Assembly: GCA_012845835.1 (NCBI GenBank) | Contig: JABAKD010000035.1 | Location: 826,246 to 890,245 of the forward strand | Origin: Undaria pinnatifida | Taxonomy: Eukaryota; Sar; Phaeophyceae; Laminariales; Alariaceae | Length of the DNA stretch: 64,000 nucleotides | Direction: 5' to 3' | In this document: positions 21,645 through 32,644 of the stretch, in pieces | Layout: every line of letters starts with the position of its first letter | Numbering within the stretch: the stretch's first letter is position 1 | Program-made: the position numbers and the translations under genes | Notes under the pieces: model-generated | What the model saw: the letters and a program-made list of their open reading frames with translations, nothing else | What the model was told of the DNA's origin: nothing | Databases searched by the model: none

Positions 21645-21937
21645 TTGCCCGCTAATGACGTCTTACTCTCGCCAATAGTGCCATGCTTGTATTGAGGACG
21701 CCAACATGTGTCTACCTCGAGCCCTTCGATAGTTGAGTATACGTCTAAGCCAACACAAATCGTCGTTAATGTGGGGTCGAAGCGCAATGTAAACAAGACC
21801 TTCGTCGTTTCTACGCACGGAACGTCAAACACGTCGGACCCATCCACAACCCTTGCATCGCAAGTAATGAAGGCCAACGCACGACAAGATTTAGCGACCA
21901 CGAAGGGCTTGTCTAAATTGGGATAGGACCATTTTAC
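21645..21937 (-). other. Minus-strand open frame, protein-like, unassigned
   Basis: A minus-strand frame beginning after the TGA at 21941-21943 runs through 21645 with a protein-like sequence (CRALAFITCDARVVDGSDVF; KVLFTLRFDPTLTTICVGLD) before entering the inverted-repeat element. It lies just downstream of a probable donor site at 21937 of the transposase-like fragment, so it may be intron sequence or a neighbouring exon. No family is recognised. Confidence 0.3.
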
Positions 21938-22310
21938 CTGTCAACGAAGTGACGAGTTCCCAGCCAGGAGTCGTCGGGATGATTCAAGGGGTAGCGCCGT
22001 AGAGCAAAGCCTTTGTCGTAGGAGATCAAATCCGGCCGGCTGGCGGGGTCTTCCCAGATGGAGTCCAGGCAACCGGCCAGGACTTCCATCCCCTCGGCTG
22101 GCGGGGTCTTCCCAGATGGAGTCCAGGCAACCGGCCAGGACTTCCATCCCCTCGTGTTCCCACAACGGACCCAACCCGGCGATGATGCCGCAGTTCGGAG
22201 TCGATATGAAGTGTCCGTGCGTGTAATTGGTGGAAAACATCAGCCGGAGTTGTCGTGCTTCGTAGGGCTTAGATCCGCGTGGGATGACGGCATTTCCAGC
22301 ATCACGGTCG
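21938..22310 (-). pseudogene. Transposase-like fragment (KDZ/CxC-type?) broken by a 58-bp duplication
   Basis: On the minus strand one frame reads MFSTNYTHGHFISTPNCGII, then GLGPLWEHEGMEVLAGCLDS, then IWEDPASR. A direct 58-bp duplication (22038-22095 and 22096-22153) then shifts the frame. Past it another frame continues PDLISYDKGFALRRYPLNHP, then DSWLGTRHFVDR. The exon ends at 21938 with a GTAAAA donor. The pattern YDxxxALxRY...H...W..TRxFVDR resembles the catalytic region of Kyakuja-Dileera-Zisupton/CxC-associated transposases, where a YDNAC...VDRFH motif is usual; that match is from memory. The duplication makes this copy non-functional. Confidence 0.45.
22038..22153. repeat. 58-bp perfect tandem duplication
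   Basis: GGCTGGCGGGGTCTTCCCAG and the 38 bases after it occur twice in a row (22038 and 22096). The length, 58, is not a multiple of three, so it breaks the minus-strand frame. Confidence 0.9.
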
Positions 22311-24240
22311 GGTGGGTAAGCGACCAGGACATCCGTTGCAGCGACGGCAAGGGCACGGGAGAGAACGTGTCAGTAGTGCAAATATTCCATGCAAAAGGGT
22401 GGAACGCTTGCATGGTGCGATCGTCAATTGGTGACTCGAATGGCACGCGACATTAGCTACATGGCTGGACGTAAACGGCTTTTAGGGCCGCCTGCTAAAC
22501 GGCTACTTGGCAATATATTTTCCTCCTGGTAAACCGTAGGTACGGATTACATGACGTCGAACCTGCGCCCGCGCAGAAAATCTGGAAGGAACAGTGGAAT
22601 CTACGAGACATTTCTCCCCAACGAGATCGCCACGAGGCCTACGTCGTTATGTTTCGGCGCGTGGGGGTCGCCACACGTTTCTTGTAGATACATAACGTCG
22701 TGGGTCGTGGGTTTAAGTTGGTACGCGTGGGGTGCATGGGTTGTGTTGTTATCGTCGTGCGTGTTTGGCGTCCTAAGGCCGTGTTGCCTCCGGTGCATCC
22801 CTGATCTTGATTTCTGCTCCGGAATTTGGCGCATGTCATGGACAGTTCGACCCGACCGCGGCTTGCAGATGCACCAAAAACGTCAAAGGGCACGCGCGCC
22901 AGTTACCCTAATCCCGACGTATGAAGGTGTGGCGCACGAACGTCGGGGTGGGTAGGTGGTCGTTGTTATGGTCTTCATTTGCAAGCATGGCCTTCATCGT
23001 ACCAATTAACACCTATTTCGCAATATTCCCGGGAGAGTGGGTCATCAGAACCGCGGAAAAGCCCCCGGGCCACCGTGGGTTTGTCGAGGCCTCCCCCGTC
23101 ATCGTACCTCCGTCACTGTAGTTTAGCGTTTCCTAAACACAGAAGAGGACGTGTCAGTATATATTGGCAGAAGGAATTATGATGTAGCACGCCGGTACCA
23201 GTGCCACGAAATGAGATGGGCACACCACCAATGACGCACACACTTGGGGCAAACGATTACCACGTAGATTCAGTGGAAAGCGTGGGTCACGCCCGTGCTG
23301 TGGCTCGTTGGTATCGTCATAAGCGTCAGGAGCGGGAACGGAGGCTGTTCGACGGTTAGGCGGGGCTTTCACGTGGACAGTCCACAACTACGATAAAAAA
23401 GACCTCGTCACGTCTTGTAAGGGAAATAACTTGCCTTAGCGACGGTACGAGGAACCGTCGGGGTTGAGGGCGACTTACTCTTGGAAGGAACTCCAGCGCA
23501 TAGAGCGCGTGCCAACATTCCACCCGGCGTCGTTTTTATTTCAAATTCGTCGCAAGTACAGTGGGTGCGGCAGGCTTCAGAGTTTTGGGTGCTGTGATTG
23601 AAACCGTCCTCAAAAGCGGGTGGAGATAGGGCTCGCTGCATACCCAGCACAAAGCACTCACCCTTCGTGACGAGTGATGTTTCGGCGTTGACCTGAACAC
23701 TGACTACCGGCCGGATAGTTGGCGGTTACCGACAAATAAAAAATTGCGAATTAGCTAGCGGACAGTTGGGGCGGCCGGTACAGAGGTTCAACACCTATGT
23801 TATGGAGAGCACAGCAACAACAATTGAAGGTGTAAGCGACGACCTCCGAAGCACGCATAGAAGCACGGCAAACCGCTGGAAAGAGGTGCCGGGCATGTCT
23901 CCGCCTAACATGTCCCACGCGCACCAATATGAAGAGGGTCTTACGCCCATTGGGTCGCTACCACGTAGTCTCGTGAGGCTCCTTGTAGGGCCCGTGGTAC
24001 CTTTCGATGTACAATTTCCTGGACATAACTCAAAGCCTACTTGTTTCTTGAAACCGTCAAATTTCTATCCCGCGGTCAGTTTTCATCCCAACGTCCAACA
24101 GGTAGCTGGCGTCCCTTGCTCGGCCCATCATGTTATGCGTAATCGACGCTTGTCACTGGCAATACGTTGGGCGCCAAACATGCTCGAGGGGGATGTCAGC
24201 GTCCTAGGTGTGGTCGACCCAGGCTAGCAGTCGACAAGAA
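22311..24240. other. Fragmentary ORFs on both strands, no gene resolved
   Basis: Plus-strand frames at 22551-22955 (MTSNLRPRRKSGRNSGIYET), 22921-23121 (SMAFIVPINTYFAIFPGEWV) and 23766-24227 (153 codons; HNSKPTCFLKPSNFYPAVSF, then RWAPNMLEGDVSVLGVVDPG), and minus-strand frames at 23154-23387 and 23408-23650, all have protein-like composition. None matches a family I can name, and they overlap in conflicting phases. The 23766-24227 frame is the best single candidate for a genuine exon or intact small gene. Confidence 0.3.
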
Positions 24241-24847
24241 ATAAAGTCGGTTGGGACAACTATTCGGTGACTACTTGTACAAAGCGTGCCAAGTGATTTA
24301 ACCGGCACTATGGAAAGTACGAAGCCAAAGACACGCAGAAGTCAGGCACATACCAAACATACGAAGGTTCACGGCAGGTACCCACAGCAGTAGCAGACAC
24401 CGACATCAGTCGCAAGAGAGGAGTAGCGACAGCAACGACCCACCAGACGCGCAAACTCCGACCAAGACGCTGCGAGGAGGGACGCGTCTCCCACTGAACA
24501 CAGAAGTAGTCGGTGTGTTTTATGCGCAGTGGGGATGGGTGTGTGTGTGCTGAGGGCGAGAGGACCACAGTCGTTGTTTCGTGGCAGTTAGATATGTTGG
24601 GGTTCTTGGACAAGGCTGTGTTCGTCAGGAGAGGATTTATTTCCGCCGCCCAAGTCACAAAGAAGTACGATATTTCTTCGTAAAACATTTGCGAAGACCA
24701 TGAAGCCTGGCACAAGGGAAACCGCGAAAGCTCATAGCAGACACCAGCAGTAGTCGCAAGAGAGGAGCAGCATAAGCAGCGAGGAAGAGGCGTGGCTCTG
24801 CGTGGTTGTTGACAAAAAAGGCTGGTGGAAGCTGCGGGTGGCATATA

Positions 24848-26430
24848 GGCCTTGATGCCTATTCACCCCGTACTCTGGGCTGGCGTCTGTTGTTCGTATG
24901 CATTGACTTCGTCACCGTATTGCTGATATATATCGAAGGTGGTATACGTTAGGAACGTTTTGTGCTATTCAAACCATCGCCCTTGCGCGGTTGTGGGTCT
25001 GATTGTTGTTTAGGCTGCTGCAGTGCGGCGTTATTGGTTGCGGGTATGAAGCGTTACGAAGGGCGATGAGGGGGGGGGGGGGGGGGGGGGGGGAAGTCTT
25101 CGTCCCAAGCTCGTGGCGTACACTGGATCGGATCCTATGCTGTTGTTGCTGCTTTGAAGTAGTGGAAAATGACCGGCGGATTATGTTATGTCTATTCGCC
25201 GTCGGCCAGATGTTTGTGGTGGACGTGACTTTGGGGGGTGGGGGGGTGTGGGTCTCCAGCCATCACTCATGAGCGTGTGGCTTTCGCTGGAACAGGTACC
25301 GTCCTATTCTTGCTGCCCGTCGTCAAAGAGTGGAAAATGACCGGCGGATGCTACGATTGTGTTGTTCATTCGCCAACACCCTCCTGTCGATGACTCCTTT
25401 GGTTTTCGGGGAAGGTGGATTGGCGCGGGAGGGGGGGGAGGGGGGGGGGGGGGGGGGGGGTAGCGGGGTGGGGCTAGTTGTTTCCATTGTAGCGAAGTCG
25501 TTCACAACGATTAAGGACGTTTCGGAGTACGTAGAAATACGGTACAGGGTATGTGGCTACGCGTGGTTGTAGACAGAGGAGGCTGGTGGAAGCAGCGGGT
25601 TGCACAAAGGCCTTCATGCCTATTTACCCCGTATCTGCGCTGGCGTCTGTTATTTGTATGCATTGACTTCGTATCCGTATTGCTGACAGATACGGAAGGT
25701 GGTATACGTTAGGAAACGTGTTATTTGCCTCATTCTCCCTTTCCCACTGCCGGATGTGGCCGTTGCTTAGGCTGCTACGGTGCGGCAATATTGGTAGCGG
25801 GTATGAAGCGTTACGAGGGGGGGGGGGGGGGGGGGGTGAGGAAGTCTCAGTCATGAGCTCGTGGCGTACACTGGATCGGATCATATCCTGTTGTTGCTGC
25901 TCTGAAGTAATGGGAAATGACCGGCTGATTGTGTTATGTCTATTCGCTGTCTGCCAGGTGTTTGTGGTGGACGTGGGTATGGGAGGTGGGGGTTGGGAGG
26001 GTGTTGAGCCATCACTCATGAGTGTTTGGCTTTCCCTAGAATATGAGGTATCGTTCTTCTTGCTGCCCGTTGTCAAAGAGTGGAAAATGACCGTCGGGTG
26101 CTACCATTGTGTTGTTCATTCGCCAACACCCTCGTGGGCGACACCTTTATGTAGCGGGGAAGGTGGATTGGGGCCGGGAGGGGGGGGCTTGGTTATTCCC
26201 TTGTAGCGAAGCCGTCCACAATGATTAAGGAGGTTTCGGGGTACATAGAAAACGGGGTATGTAGCTATCCGTGGTTGTGGACAGAAAAGGCTGGTGGAAG
26301 CTGCGGGTGGCGTAAGGGCCTTCATGCCTAGTCACCCCGTACTCTGGACTGGTGTCTGTTATTCGAATGCATTAACTTCGTCACCGTATTGCTGATAGAT
26401 ATCGAAGGTGGCATACGTTAGCGTCATGGC
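24848..26430. repeat. Three-copy tandem repeat of about 0.7-0.76 kb with G-runs
   Basis: GGCCTTSATGCCTA...ACCCCGTA starts copies at 24848, 25609 and 26317 (periods 761 and 708). Each unit contains ACACTGGATCGGATC, GTTTGTGGTGGACGTG, TCACTCATGAG, GAGTGGAAAATGACCG and CGTGGTTGTxGACA. G-homopolymers interrupt them (about 25070-25093, 25424-25460, 25817-25836). A related partial stretch precedes at about 24660-24847. Minus-strand poly-proline frames across the G-runs are artefacts. Confidence 0.75.
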
Positions 26431-26830
26431 GTCGGCTCTCTCTACCTGTAGCCTCTACTGAATACGTGCAATCTGCTGCTTGTTCGTTTGGAACTGGATG
26501 ACGTAGTCCGATGTTGATGTCTTCAGGCCTCGCCTGCACCGACGCTAGTTCTTGTGTGGGTGTATTGTGGTGTCGGGGGGGGGCGTACGGACTCGTGCAC
26601 GGTGAGAAGGGGTGACGTTGCTCCTTCGCCTCCCACACCGCTTTATGTCCGTGAGTAAGGGCTTGTTCGTAAAGTTGTGTTGTCCCGCGATGGATGCATG
26701 TTATTGACTTCCTTTGACGTTCTCCCGCGTAGGAAGCGTCCATGGCATTCGAAGGCTTACATAGTTCAAAGCACGCGGCATTTTTCTGTGTTTTTCCACG
26801 ACCAACGAGGAACCTATTGACGGCCACCAC
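26381..26830 (-). CDS. Hypothetical ORF, 149 codons
   Basis: A minus-strand frame with protein-like sequence (NRFLVGRGKTQKNAACFELC; TTQLYEQALTHGHKAVWEAK) starts just outside the tandem repeat and ends inside its third copy. No recognised domain, signal peptide or membrane segment. The first codon is not ATG in the longest frame. It could be an exon or a decayed mobile-element gene; the overlap with a repeat unit argues for a remnant. Confidence 0.3.
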   Translation of the reverse strand: MVAVNRFLVGRGKTQKNAACFELCKPSNAMDASYAGERQRKSITCIHRGTTQLYEQALTHGHKAVWEAKEQRHPFSPCTSPYAPPRHHNTPTQELASVQARPEDINIGLRHPVPNEQAADCTYSVEATGRESRRHDANVCHLRYLSAIR

Positions 26831-27209
26831 TTACACTCAACTCTAACGAACGACACCCCCATCATGGCGTAAGCCGACTACCGCCAGTAGAAGGCTACGG
26901 AATAGCTGCGTAAATAATTTGAAACGTCTTTTGGGTGGCGTCCGGCGCGATTTCCTGATTTACTTCAGCTTACACGAATCCTTGCAAACGTAGTGAGAAA
27001 AGTGTATTCCAGACCATGTAACGTGCCTGAGCGTGTACATGGCAAAACGTCGGACCCTCCCAGCTTGGCTAAAATCTCACTGCTCGGTGCTTACGTCATT
27101 AATTAACCGCAATTTGCAACGCATATGTACCTGGTATACGTTTTGCGGGACCTCCCGCCTGCATGTTCATTACGGTGGTGGAAGTCCAAGCTTTCGGGCA
27201 AGTTCACAT
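26831..27209. other. Spacer before satellite array B
   Basis: I see no gene, RNA or repeat of note here apart from one TACCTGGTA at 27128. Confidence 0.4.
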
Positions 27210-28705
27210 GCACTACTGTTTCGGTGGAAGCTTCCATCCCTTCCCTGGACGAATCCACGGAATGTCCACTTGTTTTTCTGTGGGAGCAGTGGAAGTAGCT
27301 TCCATGGAAGCTTTCGCGGAAGCTTTCGTGGAAGTAAATTTGCTTCCCCAGCAGCTTTCACGGAACCTTTCGTGGCAGTAATTTTCTTTCACCAAACTGT
27401 CCGTAAAAGCTTTCATGGAAGCAAATTTACTTGCGTGAAAGCTTCCATGAAAGCTTTCGTGAACGCAAGTTTGATTCCACGAAAGCTTTTACTTTCAAGG
27501 AAGCTTCCGTGGAAGAAAACTTACTACCGCGAAAGCTTCGACGTGGGCAATTTATTTTGACCAAAGCGGCCGTGAAAGCTCCTTTAAAAGCTTCCGTGGA
27601 AGCTTCCTTGAAAGCTTCCGTGAAAGCTTCCGTGGAAGCAAAGTTACTTCCGTGAAATGTTCCGTGAAAGTTTTCGTAAAAGCAAATTTGCTTCCACGAG
27701 AGCTTCCTTGGAAGGCACGAAAGCCTTCAAGGAAGGTTGGAAGCAAAGACGTAAATTAACTTCCACGGAAGCTTCCGTGAAAGCAAATTTACTTCCACGA
27801 AAGCTTTCGTAGAATCAATTTACGTCCATGAAAGCTTCCGTGGAAGTTGCTTCCGTGAAAGCTTTCATGAAACCTTTCGTGGCAGTAATTTTCTTTCACG
27901 AAACTGTCCGTAGAAGCTTCCAAGGAAGCAAATTTACTTGCGTGAAAGCTTCCATAAAAGCTTTCGTGAAAGCAAGTTTGATTCCACAAAAGCTTTTACT
28001 TTCAAGAAAGCTTCCGTGGGAGAAAACTTACTTCCGCGAAAGCTTCGACGAAGGCAATTTATTTCGACCAAAGCGGCCGCAGAAGTTTCCTTGAAAGCTT
28101 CCGTGGAAGCTTCCTTGAAAGCTTCCGTGGAAGCAAACTTACGTCGGTGAAAGCTTCGGTGAAAGCTTCCGCGGAAGCAAAGTTACTTCCGTGAAATGTT
28201 CCGTGAAAGTTTTCGTAAAAGCAAATTTGCTTCCACGAGAGCTTCCTTGGAAGGCACGAAAGCCTTCAAGGAAGGTTGGAAGCAAAGACGTAAATTAACT
28301 TCCACGGAAGCTTCCGTGAAAGCAAATTTACTCCCACGAAAGCTTCCGTGGAATCAATTTATGTCCATGAAAGCTTCAGTGGAAGTTTCTTCCGTGAAAG
28401 CTTTCATGGAAGCTTCCGTGGGAGTTGTTTCCGTGGAAGCTTCCGTGAAAGTTGCTTCCGTGGAAGCTTTCATGGCAGCTTCCGTGGAAGTTGCTTCCGT
28501 GGAAGCTTCCGTGGAAGTTTTCATGGAAATTTTGGTGGAAGTTGCTTCCATGGAAGCTTCCGTGGAATTTGCTTCCGTGGAAGCTTCCGTGGAATCTTTC
28601 ATGGAAGTTTCCGTGGAAGTTGCTTCCGTGGAAGCTTTCATGGAAGCTTCCACGGCATGGAAGTGTGGAAGCTTCCATGGAAGCTTTCACGAGCTTCCAC
28701 CAAAA
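27210..28705. repeat. Palindromic satellite, array B (opposite orientation to array A)
   Basis: Units such as GAAGCTTCCGTG, GAAAGCTTTCGTG and GAAGTTGCTTCCGTG are the reverse complements of array A units. A higher-order duplication of about 507 bp is present: GGAACCTTTCGTGGCAGTAA at about 27361 recurs (as GAAACC...) at about 27868, with the same order of GCAAATTTACTTGCGTGAAA, GACCAAAGCGGCCG and other variants. The last 350 bp (28350-28690) are the most regular. Long frames occur on both strands, as in array A. Confidence 0.8.
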
Positions 28706-28957
28706 TTCACATGGTGCAGGTGGCCCTGTGAGCATCCTTGCGTTTCTTTTCTTTTGGTCTTAAACCTGAGTCATTTATTTTTCATAGTGCTTCCAGAGTG
28801 TGCACTTTTTTGCATCTTCTCCCTTATTGCGTTCCCTCGTGTATATACTCGCGTGCGCTCTCTTCGGTCTGCACGACTACGTAGAAGACGGCGCGCACGC
28901 GTAGCGACCGCGACATGGCAGTAGGTACGCGTACTGGTTTGGCCCCTCTGCTTCATC

Positions 28958-29302
28958 ATGTTGCTCGACCATCACGTAGACACGACGTTCCTGCATGATC
29001 TCCTGTTTGAACTCTCTACCGGTGCCGATGTAGATCAAGCGATCAACCTATTGGCTGACCCGAAGAGACTCATAAAAAAGAAACAACCGTCCCCCAACAA
29101 AACAATAGCAGATCTTGACACCTACAGCTTGTCGCTGAAAGCGCACACACCAGTAGACCCGCGTACACGAGTCGTAGGCTCTTTTGTCGCAGGCACATCA
29201 CGCGCTGCACCAACCCTTTCCTATCCCACGCAAAGAGGAGAAAAACCTCCTGCCCGTAAACCTTGTAGACCATGCCGCCTCGAGTATATATCACTAGGAT
29301 AA
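28958..29302 (+). CDS. Hypothetical protein, 114 aa
   Basis: A plus-strand frame beginning MLLDHHVDTTFLHDLLFELS. It continues with TGADVDQAINLLADPKRLIK and a basic, proline-rich C-terminus. The N-terminal half looks helical and protein-like. It has no recognised domain. It starts about 250 bp after satellite array B, in non-repetitive sequence, and could be a first exon or the N-terminus of a mobile-element protein. Confidence 0.4.
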   Translation: MLLDHHVDTTFLHDLLFELSTGADVDQAINLLADPKRLIKKKQPSPNKTIADLDTYSLSLKAHTPVDPRTRVVGSFVAGTSRAAPTLSYPTQRGEKPPARKPCRPCRLEYISLG

Positions 29303-29600
29303 CCCTGCTGTTTCCCAGCTAGAAACACAGCGGTCTAGAATGTGTTGCCTGTGCATTCCCCGTTGCCACGCCCACCACTAGTTGACTGCGTCGCGCCCAA
29401 GCACAACGCTACTCAGGGTATACTAACTGCGGTAGTACTTTTGCATAGATGATGCACCCTTCGTGACTCCTCCTACGCTCCCGGCCCAAATCGATCTTTC
29501 CCTAAATCCCCAAGTATCTGATGGAGAAATTCGAAACGATATGGCAAATTTCGGTTGTGCTAACCGATCCCCCCCCCCTCCCCCCACCTATGATTTTCGA
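29303..29600. other. Spacer
   Basis: I see no feature apart from a pyrimidine run (about 29567-29585). Confidence 0.4.
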
Positions 29601-30620
29601 TTTTCTGACAGAGGTTTTCGTAGCAATAAGTTCATTGACACGCGTGCCCATCAATTTTTTGCCGCGGGATTTTTTTCGATATTCTGGAGGACAATTTTTC
29701 GGCCTTATCGCATTTTACAGGCATCCTAATTTTTACCCAGGATTTTCAATATTCTGAACGAGAATCTATCGGCCTTAAATGCATTTTACGGGCGTCCTAA
29801 TTTCTCCCCAGGATTTTCAATATTCTAAAGGAGAATTTTTTGGGCTTGAACGCATTTATTTTACGGGCGTCCAAATCGATTTTTTCCGCCGGATTTTCAA
29901 TTTTCAGACTGAGAATGCTTCGACCGTCACGCATTTTTGGGGCGTCCTAATCGATTTTTTCCACCGGATTTACTTTTTTCAGACAGCTTTTCACCACGAT
30001 ACTGCACGTTTAGAGCGTCGTAATCTCTCTCCCAAATATACAACGTGATTAAGATTTTTCGGGCTGAACTTGCATAAATTTCGGCCGTCGTAATCGGTCT
30101 CCGAAATTCCCCAAAATTGTGACACGTTTTGGGGACAGGAAAGCGCAGCACATGTATTTAGGGCGTCATAATCGCTCTCTACAATTGACAAATTATGACA
30201 GATTTTTCGGACAGCAGTATATAATTTTTGGGCGTCGACATCGCTCTCGAAAATTCACACAATTGTGACAATGTATTGGTATAGCAGTACATAATTTTTG
30301 GGCGTCGACATATCGCTCTCCAAAATTAAAAAAAAAAATGACAGATTTTTCGGACAGCAGTACATAAATTTAGGGCGTCATAATTGCTCTCCAAAATTCA
30401 CAAAATTGTGACATATTTGTCGGACAGCAAAATAATCGCTCTCCGAAACTCACAAAAATTGCTGCAGATTTTTCGAACAGCAGTACATATATTGAGGGCA
30501 CGGCAATCAGTCTCTGAAATTCACAAATTGTGACATACTTATCGGGCTAGTGGTACGTAATTAACGGGCATCGTAATCATTCGCCGAAACTCACACATTG
30601 CGACAGATTTCAGGGAAAGC
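29600..30620. repeat. Degenerate tandem array, unit about 70-75 bp
   Basis: The elements CGCTCTCxxAAATTCACAAA, TTGTGACAGATTTTTCGG, ACAGCAGTACATAATTT and GGGCGTCxxAATCG recur in that order (CGCTCTC near 30172, 30244, 30316, 30387, 30431). The left third (29650-29990) shows an older version with CGGGCGTCCTAATC and GATTTTCAATATTC. It is AT-rich and non-coding. Confidence 0.7.
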
Positions 30621-31190
30621 AAGTTATTTTACCAGCGTTGTATTAATCGCAACAACATACAATGTTTTGGGCGATGATTTGGACGATTATTCGGGTAGTG
30701 AAATGGGTAACGACTGGGTCATTAGGGAGCCCTCTACCATGCGCAAGACGGGCCTCCCCTCCCTGTGCCCCACTTGTCGCAGACGCTTTCCGAATATTTG
30801 ATTGCAACCCGACCTCTTCGTCTACTCCTCGGTTTTTGAAACCCCCCTTCCCCAACCACCCCGGGCACTAATTTCAGAGCGTAGTCGCACAGCGGCGTAA
30901 CGTTGGTGTATATCTTATTGAATGTAATTATCATCATTCCCATAGGAACTGTAGAAGCAGCAACCATATTTCGTGTTTTTATCGATCCATCAATCAGATA
31001 TCCAAAGCCGCGGCGGCAGCCGAAGCCCCAGCCAGATCAACCAATGATATCGCTCTCCCCACCCCACACCCCCCCGTCACATCACATTTCTCCCCTGTAA
31101 CTTACTATTAGTAACAGCGTGACACGGCAACGCAATGACGACGTGACATCCCTACCCACCGTCAGCATCAGCTATCGTTCGTACAGCATC
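30621..31190. other. Unassigned region
   Basis: A short plus-strand frame ending at 30801 contains YNVLGDDLDDYSGSEMGNDW and LCPTCRRRFP (a lone CxxC). It is too short to assign. The rest is pyrimidine-rich and shows nothing further. Confidence 0.25.
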
Positions 31191-31199
31191 AGTGGCTGG

Positions 31200-32036
31200 C
31201 GGCAGACAAACAAATGCTGAGCTGAGATTGGCCGAGGTCAATCCACGCCGAAAACAGACGCGATTAGCCGAAATGACAATGAACGCCGCGCCGTCATTGG
31301 TCCGGGCTAACAGACGCCAAATGGTGATTTGCTGACGGCAACGAGCACCGTGAGTGATTCGTCTACACGAACGAACGAGTACCACGCCACGTCATGATTG
31401 GTCGAAGTCACATCCATACGTAATCGTGATTGGTCACCCACAACGAGTGGATACTGCATCATGCCAAGATTGGCCACACGCAAAGGCCACTGAATCGTGA
31501 TTGGCCGCCGTTAACGAATGGATACCGCAAGATGATGGTCAAACGCCACATAATACTAGTACCTGGTACGTGATTGGTCACCCCGAACGCCCAAATACCG
31601 CGCCACGCCACGATTGGTCAAAGAACATCCAGCCGTGATTAGTTGGCCTCAATAAATGTATACCACGATATGATTGGCTAATGCCAACGAACACTAAAAA
31701 GTGGTTAGTTGCCTCTAACGAATGAATACCGCGCCAAGCCATGTTTAGCCATCCGCGACGGCCACCGTGCTTTGTTACTTTCAACGATTTCATTCCGCGA
31801 CACGCCATGGTTGGCCTTTTACAACGTCCACCGAATCGTGATTGGCCACTTCGTGACAAAAACACAACCAACTAGTAATGTACTCCCGTCGCCACACCAA
31901 CCTCATCAGCAAATATTCAAAACATGGTTGACCACAAGTAATTGACACCGGGGCACGCAGAAATACATGGAAGCAAGGAGAGACCGGCAAGCAACTGCTT
32001 GGCTGGCCACGTAGGCAAGCAGACGGATCATTGGCT
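31200..32036. repeat. Cluster of GATTGG(T/C)C motifs (degenerate repeat)
   Basis: ATTGG (inverted CCAAT) occurs more than ten times in one orientation, near 31224, 31298, 31399, 31429, 31466, 31500, 31569, 31611, 31672, 31839 and 32028, often as CGTGATTGGTCAC or CACGATTGGTCA and linked to AACGAATGGATACCGC. Spacing is near multiples of 35 bp. It is a decayed tandem repeat; a regulatory role is speculative. Confidence 0.55.
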
Positions 32037-32530
32037 AAAAATCAAGCCGCTGGTTGAATACATGGCAAAACGACCGACAGCCTATTCGCCACAGGGTACA
32101 GGCAGCGAGACAGGATTGCACGCAAAAAAGCTAGGACAGGCAGCTAATTGAGCTGGCAGACACTGCTGCTAAGTTAGATATCAACAGGCAGCTCGCCGGC
32201 TGGCTGGCTATCATAGAAAGCTGGCTGAGATACAGCTGGTCGACTCATACGCTATCTGACATGCAGCTGACCTAGTGGCATGGCTAGACTAGCTGGCTTT
32301 GGCAAAGCTCGTCACACGCCCATCTTCCTCCACACCATTCATCAATGTCCTCTTCGAGCTGCAGTCGCAAACAGGAAACTACTTAGCTGAGCGAGAAAAA
32401 TACGCTAGCCGCCATGCTGCTTATTGGTTGGCATGCAGACTGGCATGCAGGTGATCGGCTGGCACACAGGCCGAAAAGGCAGTGGATTGGCTAGCTGGCG
32501 GGTTCACAGGCAGCCGATAGGCTAACGAGC
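32037..32530. repeat. GCTGGCTGG-rich low-complexity stretch downstream of calreticulin
   Basis: Short interspersed GGCTGGC, GCAGCTG and CAGGCAG words fill the 3' flank of the calreticulin gene. No gene is visible, and the polyadenylation region cannot be pinned down. Confidence 0.4.
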
Positions 32531-32644
32531 TTAGAGCTCGTCGTGCTCATCCTCCTCTTCTACGTCCTTCATCCACGTCTCTAGGTCGTCCTCCTCGTCG
32601 TCGTCATCGCTCCCGCCGACCTCCTTCTTGGCCGCCCTCGCCGC
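32531..32644 (-). CDS. CRT: Calreticulin exon 7 (acidic tail, HDEL, stop)
   Basis: It has 38 codons including TAA at 32531-32533. It reads from AARAAKKEVGGSDDDDEEDD to EEEDEHDEL. The acceptor is CTACTAG just right of 32644. Confidence 0.95.
   Translation of the reverse strand, partial: AARAAKKEVGGSDDDDEEDDLETWMKDVEEEDEHDEL

Noticed and set aside
25323..26076. Poly-proline minus-strand proteins in the 24.8-26.4 kb repeat
   Set aside because: The prolines come from G-homopolymer runs within tandem repeat units.
28376..28763. Repeated His-Gly-Ser-Phe and Trp-Lys-Leu-Pro proteins at 28.4-28.7 kb
   Set aside because: These are alternate-frame translations of satellite array B.
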